64,000 nucleotides of DNA from positions 728,350,300 to 728,414,299 of the forward strand of contig CM062812.1 of the NCBI GenBank assembly GCA_031772625.1, given 5' to 3'. Position 1 is the stretch's first letter, and each line of letters begins with the position of its first letter. The notes under the pieces were generated by a model that saw nothing but the letters and a program-made list of their open reading frames with translations, was not told where the DNA came from and searched no databases. Positions 24,671 to 34,930 of the stretch are shown here, one piece after another. Origin of the DNA: Pinus tabuliformis (taxonomy: Eukaryota > Streptophyta > Pinopsida > Pinales > Pinaceae). The position numbers were made by a program, and so were the translations under genes.

Positions 24671-25111
24671 ATTGTCTTTGGTAGCTCCACGAAATTTTAT
24701 TTTGATGAATCCATTTGGTTGGGGTTTCCTTTTCTGGGGGCTTGTTTGTCTACAAAGGGGGTCATGTAGCTGATATAATATTATTGGTTGTTACAACCCT
24801 AGAAGGCTTAGAATAGTTGATTCTTCTTATTCTCTTCCCAAATCCTGAGTGGTCTAAGGGGAGACTGAGATTGTTTCTTTGATATTTTTATTAGAGGTTA
24901 CTAAATGTTATTTATCTACTCATATTTTTCCTTGAATAATTTTTTGTTGGACACCTTCCATATCTCCATACTATGAATCCTGACAAGAGTTTCTGGGATC
25001 TATTGATGATTTTGTTTTTGAAGGTTATTGATATCCATTCCTCAAGTGTGGAGTGTATGCTAGTTGTCTTTCTATCATTTTTACTAAAAAATATTGTTAA
25101 TATGTCCCACA

Positions 25112-26036
25112 ATTGCGAGGAAAATTAACACCCATTTAGAAGGTGCTCCATAATTTCTATATTTGAGAAGCATAGGTCACAACGTGTTGGACCCTGAAAA
25201 TCTCTTTTTTGAAACCTAGATGTTAGGGTTTTGTTTTACAAGAGAATCTAGATGATAATTGCTATTTTGGGTCAGATTTGTTAAAAAATATATATTACAA
25301 AGAAATGGTACACATAAAATATTGTGGAAACACAAAAAAAAATAACACATAAAACAAGAGAGGTCCAAATACACGTGGTTCACCCAATTTTAGCTACGTC
25401 CATGAAGAAGCAACTAGTCCTTCCTTTATATTATCTAACAAAATGAAAAGATACAACCTACAGTAGATCCATTGTAATTTTCTCTGTGCTCTCACACACT
25501 GTCCTCTCTCTTTCTCACTCATTTAACCACAATACAATTCTCTCATATAAAATGAGGGGTTTCCTTCTAGGGAAAAAAAAACCCTAGATTAAACACAACT
25601 TATACCATCAGATCATCTGCCTAATGAATAGCCCAGATTGACTACGAAATTACAATATTTTAGAGGGAATTTTTAGATCTATTTTAGCTTCAGGGTGTAC
25701 AACATTCCTTACATATACATCCAATTGAAACAAAGGCCTATGAATCAGGAATATAATTAGGCCCCACATTGAACAAGAGTTATGATTTCCATAATTTTTT
25801 CCATTTATTTTCCTCATTCAATTTTTTTTTCCTACTAGAATGTTGTAGGCTTCTTTGATATTTAAGTTACTTTTATAGTTGTACCCCCATTTGAGAATAG
25901 CATTCCTAGTGTGAGTTTTGATTTTCCTTAGAGCTAACTCCCTTTCTAGGATTTGATATGAGTCTATGTTGTTGTTTTCAGGCCATTTCTTTCTTCTTCC
26001 ATATTGTCCCCATTGAATTTTCCCTAATAATTGCAT
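25112..26036 (-). pseudogene. LINE connector and zinc-finger region, interrupted
   Basis: At 26036-25818 the minus strand gives KWGYNYKSNLNIKEAYNIL, the segment before the zf-RVT zinc finger. The finger itself is at about 25195-25130 (GPTRCDLCFSNIEIMEHLL, then NGC), with the C-x2-C and later H and C in place. Between the two lie roughly 600 bp of unrelated sequence, an insertion. Confidence 0.6.
25212..25790. mobile_element. LTR-like insertion in the LINE
   Basis: This block interrupts the LINE reading frame. It carries GTGGTTCACCCAATTTTAGC followed by TACGTCCATGAAG (about 25378-25407), a phrase common in plant LTRs; a related form occurs in the LTR at 60155-60708 (about 60305-60335). Exact ends and target duplication could not be fixed. 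A decayed solo LTR is the best guess. Confidence 0.45.
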
Positions 26037-26699
26037 CCAATATTGTTTTACCAGACTTCTTCCATATTATAGTAGGTACGTTTTTATGCCTCTTAGGTAT
26101 TCTCTCTAATCAATCTTTGGCCATTACTTTCAGGAGTCTTCCCAAAGACTGCTAAGTTCCCATCTTGAATTTCCCAAACAACTATGATTTTATATGAGAT
26201 ACTTCTTTTTCCATGCTTGGTTCCATAAATAGGAGCCTTATAATTTTCCTTGCAATCATATTAGTTGATTCGTATCAATGTATATAGGACATATTTCTTC
26301 TTCCATAGTTTTCTCCAGAGAGCTCTTGAGTTCTTAATCCATCTCCACCACATTTTTTCTCCCATTTCCTGGCTTAAAATTTCTAGATCCCTTAGTCCCA
26401 AGCCTACTTCTCTTTCTGGTTTAGATGATATTAGTCATTCAACTAGGTCCCATTTCATCTCTTGCTTGGCTGAGCTCAGTAAGAAGGATCATCGAACGTA
26501 TTGGATATTATGTAGAATAGATTTAGGAGCAACAAGTGAAGAGATGTGATACAAAGTAATGTTATAAAGAATGGATTTAAAAATAATAAACCTCTTGACT
26601 AGATATAAGAATTTGATGGTCCAACATGAAAACTTATGCCCTAATTTCTGTAGAAGGTCGTGCAAAAAATTTATTTTGAGGAGATTTATGACCAAAGAC

Positions 26700-27600
26700 A
26701 CATTGAGGTATTTGGATGGAAGGGAGTGGCACTATATCCTTGGAGATCTAAAGATGTTGACCTGAATAGCTAAAGGAGTCTTGAAGAAAAATACCAAAAA
26801 TTAGCAATATTGATGTCAATTCCAAAGGCACCTACAAATTTAGAGAGGACAATATAAAATTCCAATGCTTCTTTGATTGTGGGTTAACCCATGTGAAGGG
26901 TATTGCGAATGAATTCTTGGTGGGTGGAACATGGATTATCAGGGAGGCCTTTGCGGGAGCCAATAGAGGAAGCATGACTAAGATATCCACCTAAAGTTTC
27001 CACCATGAGTAGGAAAATGTAAGGAGAGAGGGGATCACCATGTTTGATTCAACAAGAAGGAAATAAATTCAGCAAGGCTGACCCATTGATCAGAATAAAG
27101 AAAAATTCTTTAGATATAAGTTGCACAAGCTAGGAAATCTAGGGATTAATGAATCCATAGGATTCCTGCATGATGTATATAAACTTCAATCTAATATTCT
27201 CAAAACCTTTAGGTATGTCTACTTTGACATTCATGCATGGGCTTCTAAAAAAGGAGAGGGAATGATTGTGTTCATCTGAAGTGTTGATACTATTAATAAT
27301 CTATCTTCCCTTCACATAACCTAATTGTTCTTTATGGATTATGTAGAGTATAATAGGTTTAATTTTATTTGCAATTACATAGGATATTATCTTGTAAATG
27401 ACTTTGCAAAGAGCACCAGGTCTAAAGTCAGTGCAGATTTGAACTTGAGAATTGTTAGGTATGAGGGTCATGTAGGTGGAATATATAACAGTGAGTAGGT
27501 TTGAAGATTTCCTTAAGTCTTTTTCTATTTTCACCACATCCTCCCTTGTGATATTCCAATAATTTTGAAAAAAACTCATCTGTGAATCTTTCAGGGCTTG
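26700..27600 (-). pseudogene. LINE reverse transcriptase domain
   Basis: At 27301-27579 the minus strand reads TREDVVKIEKDL, IYSTYMTLIPNNSQ, FRPGALCKVIYKIISYVIAN and IIHKEQLGYVKGR, the palm/fingers pattern of L1 reverse transcriptases. Motif B follows at about 27044-27003 (HGDPLSPYIFLLM). The catalytic F-A-D-D box should follow at about 26916-26901, where FIRN is read instead, so both catalytic Asp are lost. Several stops and shifts separate the pieces. Confidence 0.7.
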
Positions 27601-28149
27601 TTCTTGGGGATTTCCATCACATGTTTTCTATATTTTAGGGAGTGATCTCTCTCATAGGCATATAATTTTGTTCTTGTGTTATTATATTTGGTACGTGTAT
27701 AGTTATTATCCTAATCTCTTGACCTCTGGCTCTTATAGGTTCTACTAGTAGGTCTTATAAATAATGATTGAGTTTGAGACTATATCTTAATGGGTTCCCA
27801 GTTTTTGATTTTCTACATTTCTAAGGATAATGATTCTATTTCTTTGTCTTTGTTGTATCATTGACGTACGTAATAACTCCTTTAATAATTGAATTATGGA
27901 CTTTTTCTTCCATACTATTTCTTCTTTCTTTAACTTTTCTTCAAGATGCATTTGAATGATTGTTTCCCTTTTCTAGTTCTTCGGTGTTTCCTTTTATATG
28001 ATTTCCTATACGTTTTTTCCATTTCTCTTTCCAACCTCCTCTTTTATTCTTGTATCTTTCAAAATTGTACCATATTCCCTTCTTTGAGATTTTGTTTTAT
28101 GAATTTTAGCTTTCATTGGAATCTATATATATTGGTTCTCTTTATGGTG

Positions 28150-28912
28150 TCTACCTCCTTCTAACACCTTCCGAGATTATTTTTGAATGATTATGTCTCA
28201 GTAAGAATACTTCAAAGGGAAAATGCTTCTTTTTTGGCATCCCTATCCAATCTAAGAATAATTGTGTGGGCCAGTGATCAAAGCGATGACACGGTAGGAT
28301 AATTTCTGGAAAGCTTAATGTGGGTAGGAGGTTTTCTAAGACTAAGTATCTATCAAGTCATGATGAATCTTGTGATGGTCCTTCACTTCCTCCACTTCTA
28401 TTATACCAAGTGAAGAGAACATTGAAGGATTTAAGATACAAAAGTTTTAAATTTTGTAAGAACTCAATAAAGAGCTATGATTCCTCATCCAACTTTCTAA
28501 TTCCCCCTTTTTTCTCTTAAAGAAATTTCATAAGGTTAAAATCCCATTTCTATGAAACACTTTTTTTTTACCTAACTTGTCATAGACAATAAACATTTGT
28601 TTTTTATCCCATATTTATAGATCTTACAAGTTGAAATCTGAAAGTTATGGTTTTATGAGTGGAAAGAAAATTTCAAAGAGTTACCTTGTTAGGGTTGAAA
28701 AACATAGCTATACCTCTAGAGGCACCATTGGAACCATTGGCTATAGCTTAACAATATTTCCAAATACATTTTAAAATGTGTAGAATTGTTTGAATGGAAA
28801 ATTCACTTTCCTAAACCATGACAATAGTAGGGTTTTTTTTTTAATTTTGCTCTTTATGAATCTATTTCGACTTAACATTAAAACTCGTGATATTGGATGT
28901 TATTATTTTCAT
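28150..28912 (-). pseudogene. LINE endonuclease domain
   Basis: The likely ORF2 start is the ATG at 28912-28910 (MKIITSNITSFNVKSK), matching the usual start of plant L1 endonucleases (M-K-I-x-S-W-N-x-R-G). It is followed by KKNPTIVMV, NGASRGIAMFFNP (about 28740-28700), KKGGIRKLDEES, FTWYNR (about 28395-28417) and LDRYLV, with an HWPTQLFLDW stretch. Stops and shifts are frequent, and the Trp of the first box is replaced by Thr. In active elements this apurinic-type nuclease nicks the target DNA. Confidence 0.6.
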
Positions 28913-29190
28913 TAGGAGGTATTAGCAGAGACTAGAATACCTCCTCATTATGATAACTCTACCTACATTCATAAGATATTCTCCCGTTTTATAGATTAGC
29001 TGCTTATTGCTCTTCCTACCTCTATTTATGTATTCTTTCCCTTTGAAATGTTCTTTATCAATGTCACTTTTACCTCTCAAAGAAGTATTCACAGCTTTAA
29101 AGCTATTACCCAGAATTTATTTGCTTGCTTATTTCTCCCAACCACACAACTTAAAAGCAATTCAATATTTTAACCATATAAATTCTAGTT

Positions 29191-29620
29191 AAATTAAATA
29201 TTTAAATTTATTAATTAATATTTTTAGTATATAAATTAATTCAATCACCTAAAAAAATTTAATATTAAATAGTTTCAACAACTAAATTGGTTTATTAAAA
29301 AATATTTAAATTAAAAAATATAATTATATATAAAATAGAGATACAGTTTTAAATAGTTTCAGCAACAAAAGTTTTAAATTAAAAAAATATAATTATATAT
29401 AAAATACAGACACACTTTTAGTATTATTATTAGTCCCTATCTTCCGTATAGCAGGGACTATAGTGATCGTTTGACCGCCTATTAGTTGATCAGTTGACCC
29501 GTTTTTTTTCGGTTTTCTTGTATTTTAACCAAAGTTTTATCGTAACAATTTTATTCACGTAAATTTTATCCAAAGTTTTAACACTGAAAGCATTCTACCT
29601 CTTATTAGAAGCTTCACGTG
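29191..29620. other. AT-rich spacer with ~82-bp duplication
   Basis: A segment around AATAGTTTCAACAAC ... ATATAATTATATATAAAATA is repeated about 82 bp later (about 29268-29415). No gene is seen. Confidence 0.5.
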
Positions 29621-29720
29621 GCCCGATGCAAGAAAATTGCGGCAATACCATTTTATCCAAAGTTCAGACAGCCAATATACTTCGAGGCCCTTTCGAGGTC
29701 CTTTCCACATGTATATCAAG

Positions 29721-29780
29721 GCCCCTTCCACATGGCTATTAGCATGCAAGGCCCCTTCCATATGGCTATTAGCATGCAAC
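29721..29780. repeat. 30-bp tandem duplication
   Basis: GGCCCCTTCCA(C/T)ATGGCTATTAGCATGCAA occurs twice head to tail, with one difference. Overlapping frames in all phases (for example 29637-30014) are by-products of the repeats. Confidence 0.9.
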
Positions 29781-29870
29781 TCTGGTATGGTAAAAGATAG
29801 TCGGTGCAGAAGGCTCAAGCAGAAACTAGGGCCACTCCTTCACTATTTTGTTGCCGCCTGCCCAAAAGAG

Positions 29871-30005
29871 TCTGCAAGATTTCAATTCCAGTCTTTGGAC
29901 GTGCTTTTTTATCTACACGCTTCAGTCTGCAAGATTTCAATTCCAGTCTTTGGACGTGCTTTTTTATCTACACGCTTCAGTCTGCAAGATTTCAATTCTA
30001 TCCTT
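29871..30005. repeat. ~55-bp tandem repeat, ~2.5 units
   Basis: TCTGCAAGATTTCAATTCCA recurs at about 29871 and 29926, with a partial third unit from about 29981. The first two units are almost identical. Confidence 0.9.
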
Positions 30006-30416
30006 TCGATGTAGTTCATAGCTAGTTTCACCAGAGAAAGGCAGTGGCATTGTAGTTTGCGACCTGACAGACCTGGTATGTATCAGACTATCTTTATGTA
30101 TTTGGGCAAACTTCAGATGCAGCTAACTCTGGAGAAGTACCTTACTTGTTATTTTATGTTATTCCGCTAGCTGCAAGGGATCTACCTACAGAGGATCATG
30201 GAGAACCTGTTAATTGTGACCGATAGAGAACAAAATGCTTCAAAACCTTTTAAAGCATAAATTTAGCACCGTGGCTTCAAGGTGAACTTACCAAAACCTT
30301 AATCAAAAACTCAACGAGAAATGCATCCATTTCGTTCTTTAATTTCCTCTGCTTTAAATGCATATATTTTTTTTCTTTAACTGTTTCTATTTACTGCAGG
30401 CGATATTAATGATATT

Positions 30417-30761
30417 GAACATGAAAACCTTACTCAAAAACTCAATGGTAAATGCCTCATTTAGTATTCTCAAGATCTTTAAGGTCTCTGGGAAATTTAA
30501 GATAGCAGATAAAGCATTTTGACACTCATTAAACTCAGCCATGCCCGGCCCAAGACTAATGTCCTGTATGATATTCAAATATCAGTGAACATGAAAACCT
30601 TACTCAAAAACTCAACGGTAAATGCCTCATTTAGTATTCTCAAGATCTTTAAGGTCTGTGGGAAATTTAAGATAGCAGATAAAGTATTTTGACACTCATT
30701 AAACTCAGCCATGCCCCGGCCCAAGACTGATGTCCTGTATGATATTCAAATATCAGTGAAC
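30417..30761. repeat. 170-bp tandem duplication with a short open frame
   Basis: GAACATGAAAACCTTACTC starts at 30417 and 30587, and both units run to ATATCAGT with very few differences. A partial relative lies near 30290-30330. On the minus strand each unit holds an exon-like open stretch after an ACAG: DISLGPGMAEFNECQNALSA, then ILNFPETLKILRILNEAF. The two copies may be a duplicated exon of the gene fragment at 31152-31657, but no domain is recognised. Confidence 0.85.
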
Positions 30762-31151
30762 AACATCCTATCTGTTACACTGCCTATAGTGCCAATAACT
30801 CAACATAGAGGAAAACATCTGAACCTCAGCATCCTGATTGACAAGGGGCCCAAAATGCTATAGTTAACTTAAAATCCCACCAACAAACCTAAAAGTATGT
30901 CAGCGTGGAACAAGGTCTAATGTGTTCAAAACAAATTTAACAATATCGTCAGACATATGAACAGGGTAACATTGAGCCATGAAAGAAATGAGATGTAAGC
31001 ACTCCGGAATAGTTACAAAACAATGGGAAAACAACAAACTTAAAAGCACTTTATCCATTTGAGGACCACGACCAAGACAAAAATCCTGCCATTCATTAAG
31101 AAAAACAATAACTATTACAGGGAAGTGAAAGTAGCTAAGTACCGTGCATAC

Positions 31152-31657
31152 CTTTGACGCTTCAACCCATTTGTTTTCTATGAATTTGAGATGGGGCCAC
31201 AATTGGGCATGATTAAATACCATCTCTTCTTTTGTCTGCAAGAAGTATATTATATACTGTTGATTGTCAAGGACCTTCGTGACCACACCCACCCACCACC
31301 CATCATTCTCATAAGCATCAACTTCCTCATACAGAGTATACTTATCTGTACTCTGCTCTGGTGGGTTTGGCCTTATATGACGGCTATCCACTTTCTCCCT
31401 CAGTTGTTTTGTCTCATCTTCATCGCTCACAAGGTCCCTGTACTCCACTATGAACCCTGCCCCTGCTTTTCCACAAAACTTGCACAGAACCAGGCCCCTC
31501 TGTACCCCTCTTCATCACTGGACACCTCTACCAGGTCACCCTTGTTCAACTTCATTTTTTCCTCCTCACTAAACACTGCAAAATCTAGCTGTGCTCCCAC
31601 TCGTACAAATTCCTCCCTTAATTCTTCACCTGACCAGCTTCCAAACTCAGGCCTCAT
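31152..31657 (-). pseudogene. First exon of an Agenet-domain (DUF724-like) gene, frameshifted
   Basis: From the ATG at 31657 the minus strand encodes an acidic leader, then an Agenet/Tudor-like start (MKLNKGDLVEVSSDEEGYRG, AWFCASFVEKQG). The frame must change at about 31450, where a small indel creates TCATAG. The next frame continues VEYRDLVSDEDETKQLREKV, SRHIRPNPPE, YEEVDAYENDGWWVGVV, YIIYFLQTKEEM and QLWPHLKFIENKWVEASK, the second Agenet module. The exon ends at a clear donor, AAG|GTATGC, at 31151. Plant Agenet/DUF724 proteins are nuclear and are thought to bind chromatin or RNA. No further Agenet exon is found downstream, so this is probably a gene fragment or pseudogene. Confidence 0.75.
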
Positions 31658-31771
31658 GAAACACTAGCCATCTACTCCTCCATGCATATGTTATTCAGCC
31701 CATCGATCCTTCAGTTGAAAGAGTCAATATATCAACCTAGGAATTATGCCATGATTGCTATAATTCATGGA

Positions 31772-31895
31772 GGAGGAAGGAAAAGTCTTGTCGATCCTGA
31801 GACTGCAATGTGTAACATTTATTGGATCATGAAGGAGGAAGGAAAAGTCTTGTCGATCCTGAGACTGCAATGTGTAACATTTATTGGAGCATTAG
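31772..31895. repeat. 62-bp tandem duplication
   Basis: GGAGGAAGGAAAAGTCTTG occurs at 31772 and 31834. The units are nearly identical through TGTAACATTTATTGGA. Confidence 0.9.
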
Positions 31896-32423
31896 GGCGC
31901 GTGGTGCATCTCGAACTGTAATGAAATTGTTAAAATGTCCACATTGGGACATGAACAAAATGAGTATTGGGGATTGGATGGAAAGGAGGCAGGGGCATCA
32001 ACCTTCTTTGTCCACATTAAATTGAGGGTGTGAGGGTGTTCATAGTGGCGATGTATAAATACGAACAAGTGTTTACAATGTTAAAACGTGCATCAACGCG
32101 TCAAATTATGCAAGCCTCATATAATATAATTAATTTTCTATAAATAAATTTATAGGCCCATCTTGGCCACTCATCCAGAGCGTTGATATCATGTCCTTCC
32201 CCGTGTAGTCGTGCTTGTCGCTTCCGTGATAGAGCCAAAGCTAAGTACTAGGCGGTGAATGCACATGGCTACAGATATGCCTGCGGTAGATTTACCCCAA
32301 AGAAATTAGAATTTAAGTTTCGTTTGCAAGAACATTCTGCGTTAATAGCTTAATTGTCTTGAGTTTCTGTCATTTGAGGAAATAATCGAATATATTTCTG
32401 TGATAAAGCTCTAGCATTTCTCT

Positions 32424-32465
32424 CATTCCAGGGGCCGCAGTCGTCATTCCAGGGGCCGCAGTCGT
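32424..32465. repeat. 21-bp perfect tandem duplication
   Basis: CATTCCAGGGGCCGCAGTCG plus one T is repeated exactly, 200 bp upstream of the expansin start codon. Confidence 0.95.
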
Positions 32466-32625
32466 CTGTCAGGTTTATCCTGTTGATAGCCCAGCAAGGT
32501 TTGAGATATCTCATGTTCTGCAATCGATATCAACTCAGATATCAATTCTGATTTCTTTTAAGTGAGATAACTGCGCGTAGTCTTCTATCATTTATCGCTC
32601 TTCTGTGTTTGAAATTTGCAGTGAA

Positions 32626-32920
32626 ATGGCTCCTTTACAACTGGCAACTGTGTTTTGTTTGTGCTGGATAGCTGGTGCGGCTTACGCAATCGATGGTAGC
32701 TGGCAATCAGCGCATGCTACTTTGTACAGTGGCAGTGATGTCTCGGACACAATGAGTAAGTCTACGGTGTGAGAAAACTGTTGGAAGTTTATGACAGTAG
32801 CTATAAGCTCAAAAACATTACATTGAATTTGGTGGTTTCGCTATTTTTCTGAACTTTAATACCATATATTACCTTACTAATTACATAGTGTAATTTTTGA
32901 CAGATGGTGCCTGCGGCTAG
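32626..32920 (+). pseudogene. Alpha-expansin 5' fragment (exon 1 and start of exon 2)
   Basis: The ATG at 32626 opens a 43-codon exon. A secretion signal of about 21 residues (MAPLQLATVFCLCWIAGAAY) is followed by the mature start (DGSWQSAHATLYSGSD). That block is typical of alpha-expansins, wall-loosening proteins of plant cell walls. The exon ends at 32755 with a GTAAGT donor. After a 148-bp intron ending in TTGACAG, exon 2 opens with NGACG, as expected at this conserved intron site, then meets TAG at 32918-32920 where the family continues YGN. After that, expansin similarity is lost. The two expansin domains are absent, so this is a truncated copy. Confidence 0.85.
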
Positions 32921-33840
32921 CCAAGAGTATGGTTGGAATCAGGGATCAAAATTGAACACGTCAGAGCCCTTCAAAGGGTCTCTGGCATGTCAGAGAAGTA
33001 GGGAGAAAATTTTACCAGTCAAAAAAAATTTTAAAAATGATTTTTGTCATTTAAAAAAAAAATTGGAATAATATCTTAAAATTTTTTAAGAAGTGTTGTC
33101 AAATTGTCAACTTTTTTTTTAAATTTCATTTTTTCTTAAATTAGAATTTTAGGAATGTTGAATTTGTAAATTTCTTTTCATGTTAAAACTTAAATCCCAT
33201 TTCAAAAACTCCCATTTCAAAAACAACAGTTTCCTTTTGAGTTGTTTTTTTTTATTCTGAATATGATGCAAGTTCTTATTAATTATTATGTCACAATTAC
33301 CTTTTGATACCATTACATTTGGCAGTTTCTGAGTTGCTCCCATTTCAAAAACAACAGTTTCTTTTTGAGTTGTTTTTTCTAATTGTGCATATGATGGAAG
33401 TTCTTATTAATTATTATGTCACAATTACCCTTTGATACCATTACATTTGGTAGTTTCAATTGAGAGCGACTAGATGTCAATATGGGCCATGTATTAGGTC
33501 TGTAATTTCACTGGGTTGTGCCTGAAGGCTGCCCAAAGCAAGGTTTGACGACGATTTAAGCTGGAGAGGAGCATAGATTCATCATTCAGCAAACGCCTGT
33601 CAAGCAAGGTTTAAGCACGATTTATGCTTGGAGAGGAGCGCATTCAACAGGCTTCCTAACATACTGGATTTGATTTGTTTGCGGATTCCCAATTCCTGGT
33701 ATGTTTTCATATTAAAAAAGGAGATACCAAAAACATATACACCTTTGTACACTCTTTTGTTGAATCCTAAACCTGTTTAGAATTTTACTGAATTTTTTCA
33801 TTCATCCAATAAATTTAAATTTGATTGAGCTACTTGTATA
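32921..33840. other. Spacer with two tandem duplications
   Basis: A 128-bp unit starting CTCCCATTTCAAAAACAAC is duplicated (33209 and 33337, to about 33466). A ~67-bp unit around AAGCAAGGTTT is duplicated (33536 and 33603). No gene is recognised. Confidence 0.7.
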
Positions 33841-34060
33841 TTTTTTTTTTAGACAAATTTCAGATGCTATATTATGGCTGAAAAGAAGGAGTCAGTTCTC
33901 CAAAAAACATACAGTATTTTCTGGCTATTCTGGGTCCAACGAATTACAAAAGAGATCCTTTCCTTGACCCTTGCCTTAGTAGTTCTATCACTAAGTATTC
34001 CCAGGCTACTGTAGATCCTAACAAACTGTAGAGACCAAAATTTACATTTACACTTCATAC

Positions 34061-34930
34061 TTAGTCTATTTCAATATGACTGATCTGTCTGGCTGTGGAT
34101 TCTTCTGGGCGAGAGTCTGGATCAGGCTGCTTGACGCTGGAGGAGCTGGGGGCGTCCTTGTTCTTCTTATCCATCATATATTGGAGGATTGAGATTGATT
34201 CCTCTGCATGACTGCAGCGGTTGGCCAGGTTTCTAAATTGTTCATGAAGTGAGGATACTCGATGCAGAAAGAGGTTGATTTCAGCTCTGTACTTCTCATT
34301 CAGAATCTTGAATTGGTCCTCCATTCTTGTCTCCAGGCTTTTAACCTGGTCTTCCATGGCAAGATGCTGCGCTCTCAGTTCGTCAAATTCAGCCTGGAGG
34401 TCTGCACAATGCCAACAATCCTCTGATCTAGCCATCTTTGTCTTCGACCACGTTCTGTTTGCTACTCTTACTACTGATCCCCGAGTCTTCAATGCCTAGG
34501 TGTAGCTGGGTGCCGCTGCTTCTATGAAAGGAGTGCACTGGCTGATTTGGGCAGAGTGCCCACTGCTATACCAATACTCATACAAGCTTCTATTCTTAAT
34601 GCGCTGTGTTGATCTGTTCTCGGGTAAATTTATAGAGTCGGGCTGCTGCTTTCGGAGGCGGGGAGAGATCAAATCGATCAGCTTGGAATCACTGTTGGCC
34701 TGATGTGCAATCGGTTGCAGATCTGGCTGAGTATGGCGGTTCGATTTGGAAGGACGATCCTCTTCTGTTAGCTTGTGCCAATTCACCTTTCTAGGCAGGT
34801 TTCGATAAACCAATCCGGGCAAAATCCTTTTCGCATGCTTTACTCTACCATCGGCACATATTATCTGATCTATTCTTCTGCTGCTGTCAGTTTGGGGCAG
34901 AGAGCTGTTGACTGTATCTGGAACGGTCAT
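34061..34930 (-). CDS. ORF3-like frame downstream of LINE ORF2, coiled coil, one in-frame TAG
   Basis: An ATG at 34930 overlaps the ORF2 stop (ATGA). The frame runs 144 codons to a TAG at 34498-34496 and then continues open in the same frame to 34061, giving about 289 codons broken once. The first half is basic and polar (TDSSRRIDQIICADGRVKH, LPRKVNWHKLTEEDRPSKS). The second half has C-x2-C (CWHCADLQAEFDEL) and then a clear heptad coiled coil (HLAMEDQVKSLETRMEDQFK to about CSHAEESISILQYM), ending in a Ser/Pro/acidic tail. I know of no standard plant L1 protein at this position. It could be a third LINE protein, a captured host exon or a displaced ORF1-type coiled coil. Confidence 0.55.

Larger units (their letters stand above)
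24350..28912 (-). mobile_element. Old L1-type LINE, near full-length ORF2
   Basis: Minus-strand domains appear in the expected order: endonuclease (28912 to about 28150), reverse transcriptase (about 27600-26700), zinc-finger/connector (about 26036-25110) and RNase H-like region (24670-24359). Frames are broken many times. The span without the insertion at about 25212-25790 is about 4 kb, normal for a plant LINE ORF2. Upstream (28913-29190) is decayed, basic, lysine-rich coding-like sequence that may be the end of ORF1. It is AT-rich and much more decayed than the other LINE at 34-36 kb. Confidence 0.7.

Noticed and set aside
29637..30014. 125-codon plus frame and overlapping frames in all phases
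   Set aside because: Produced by the 30-bp and 55-bp tandem units; no domain.
31191..31667. 158-codon plus-strand frame
   Set aside because: Antisense to the Agenet exon, which explains the conserved sequence better.
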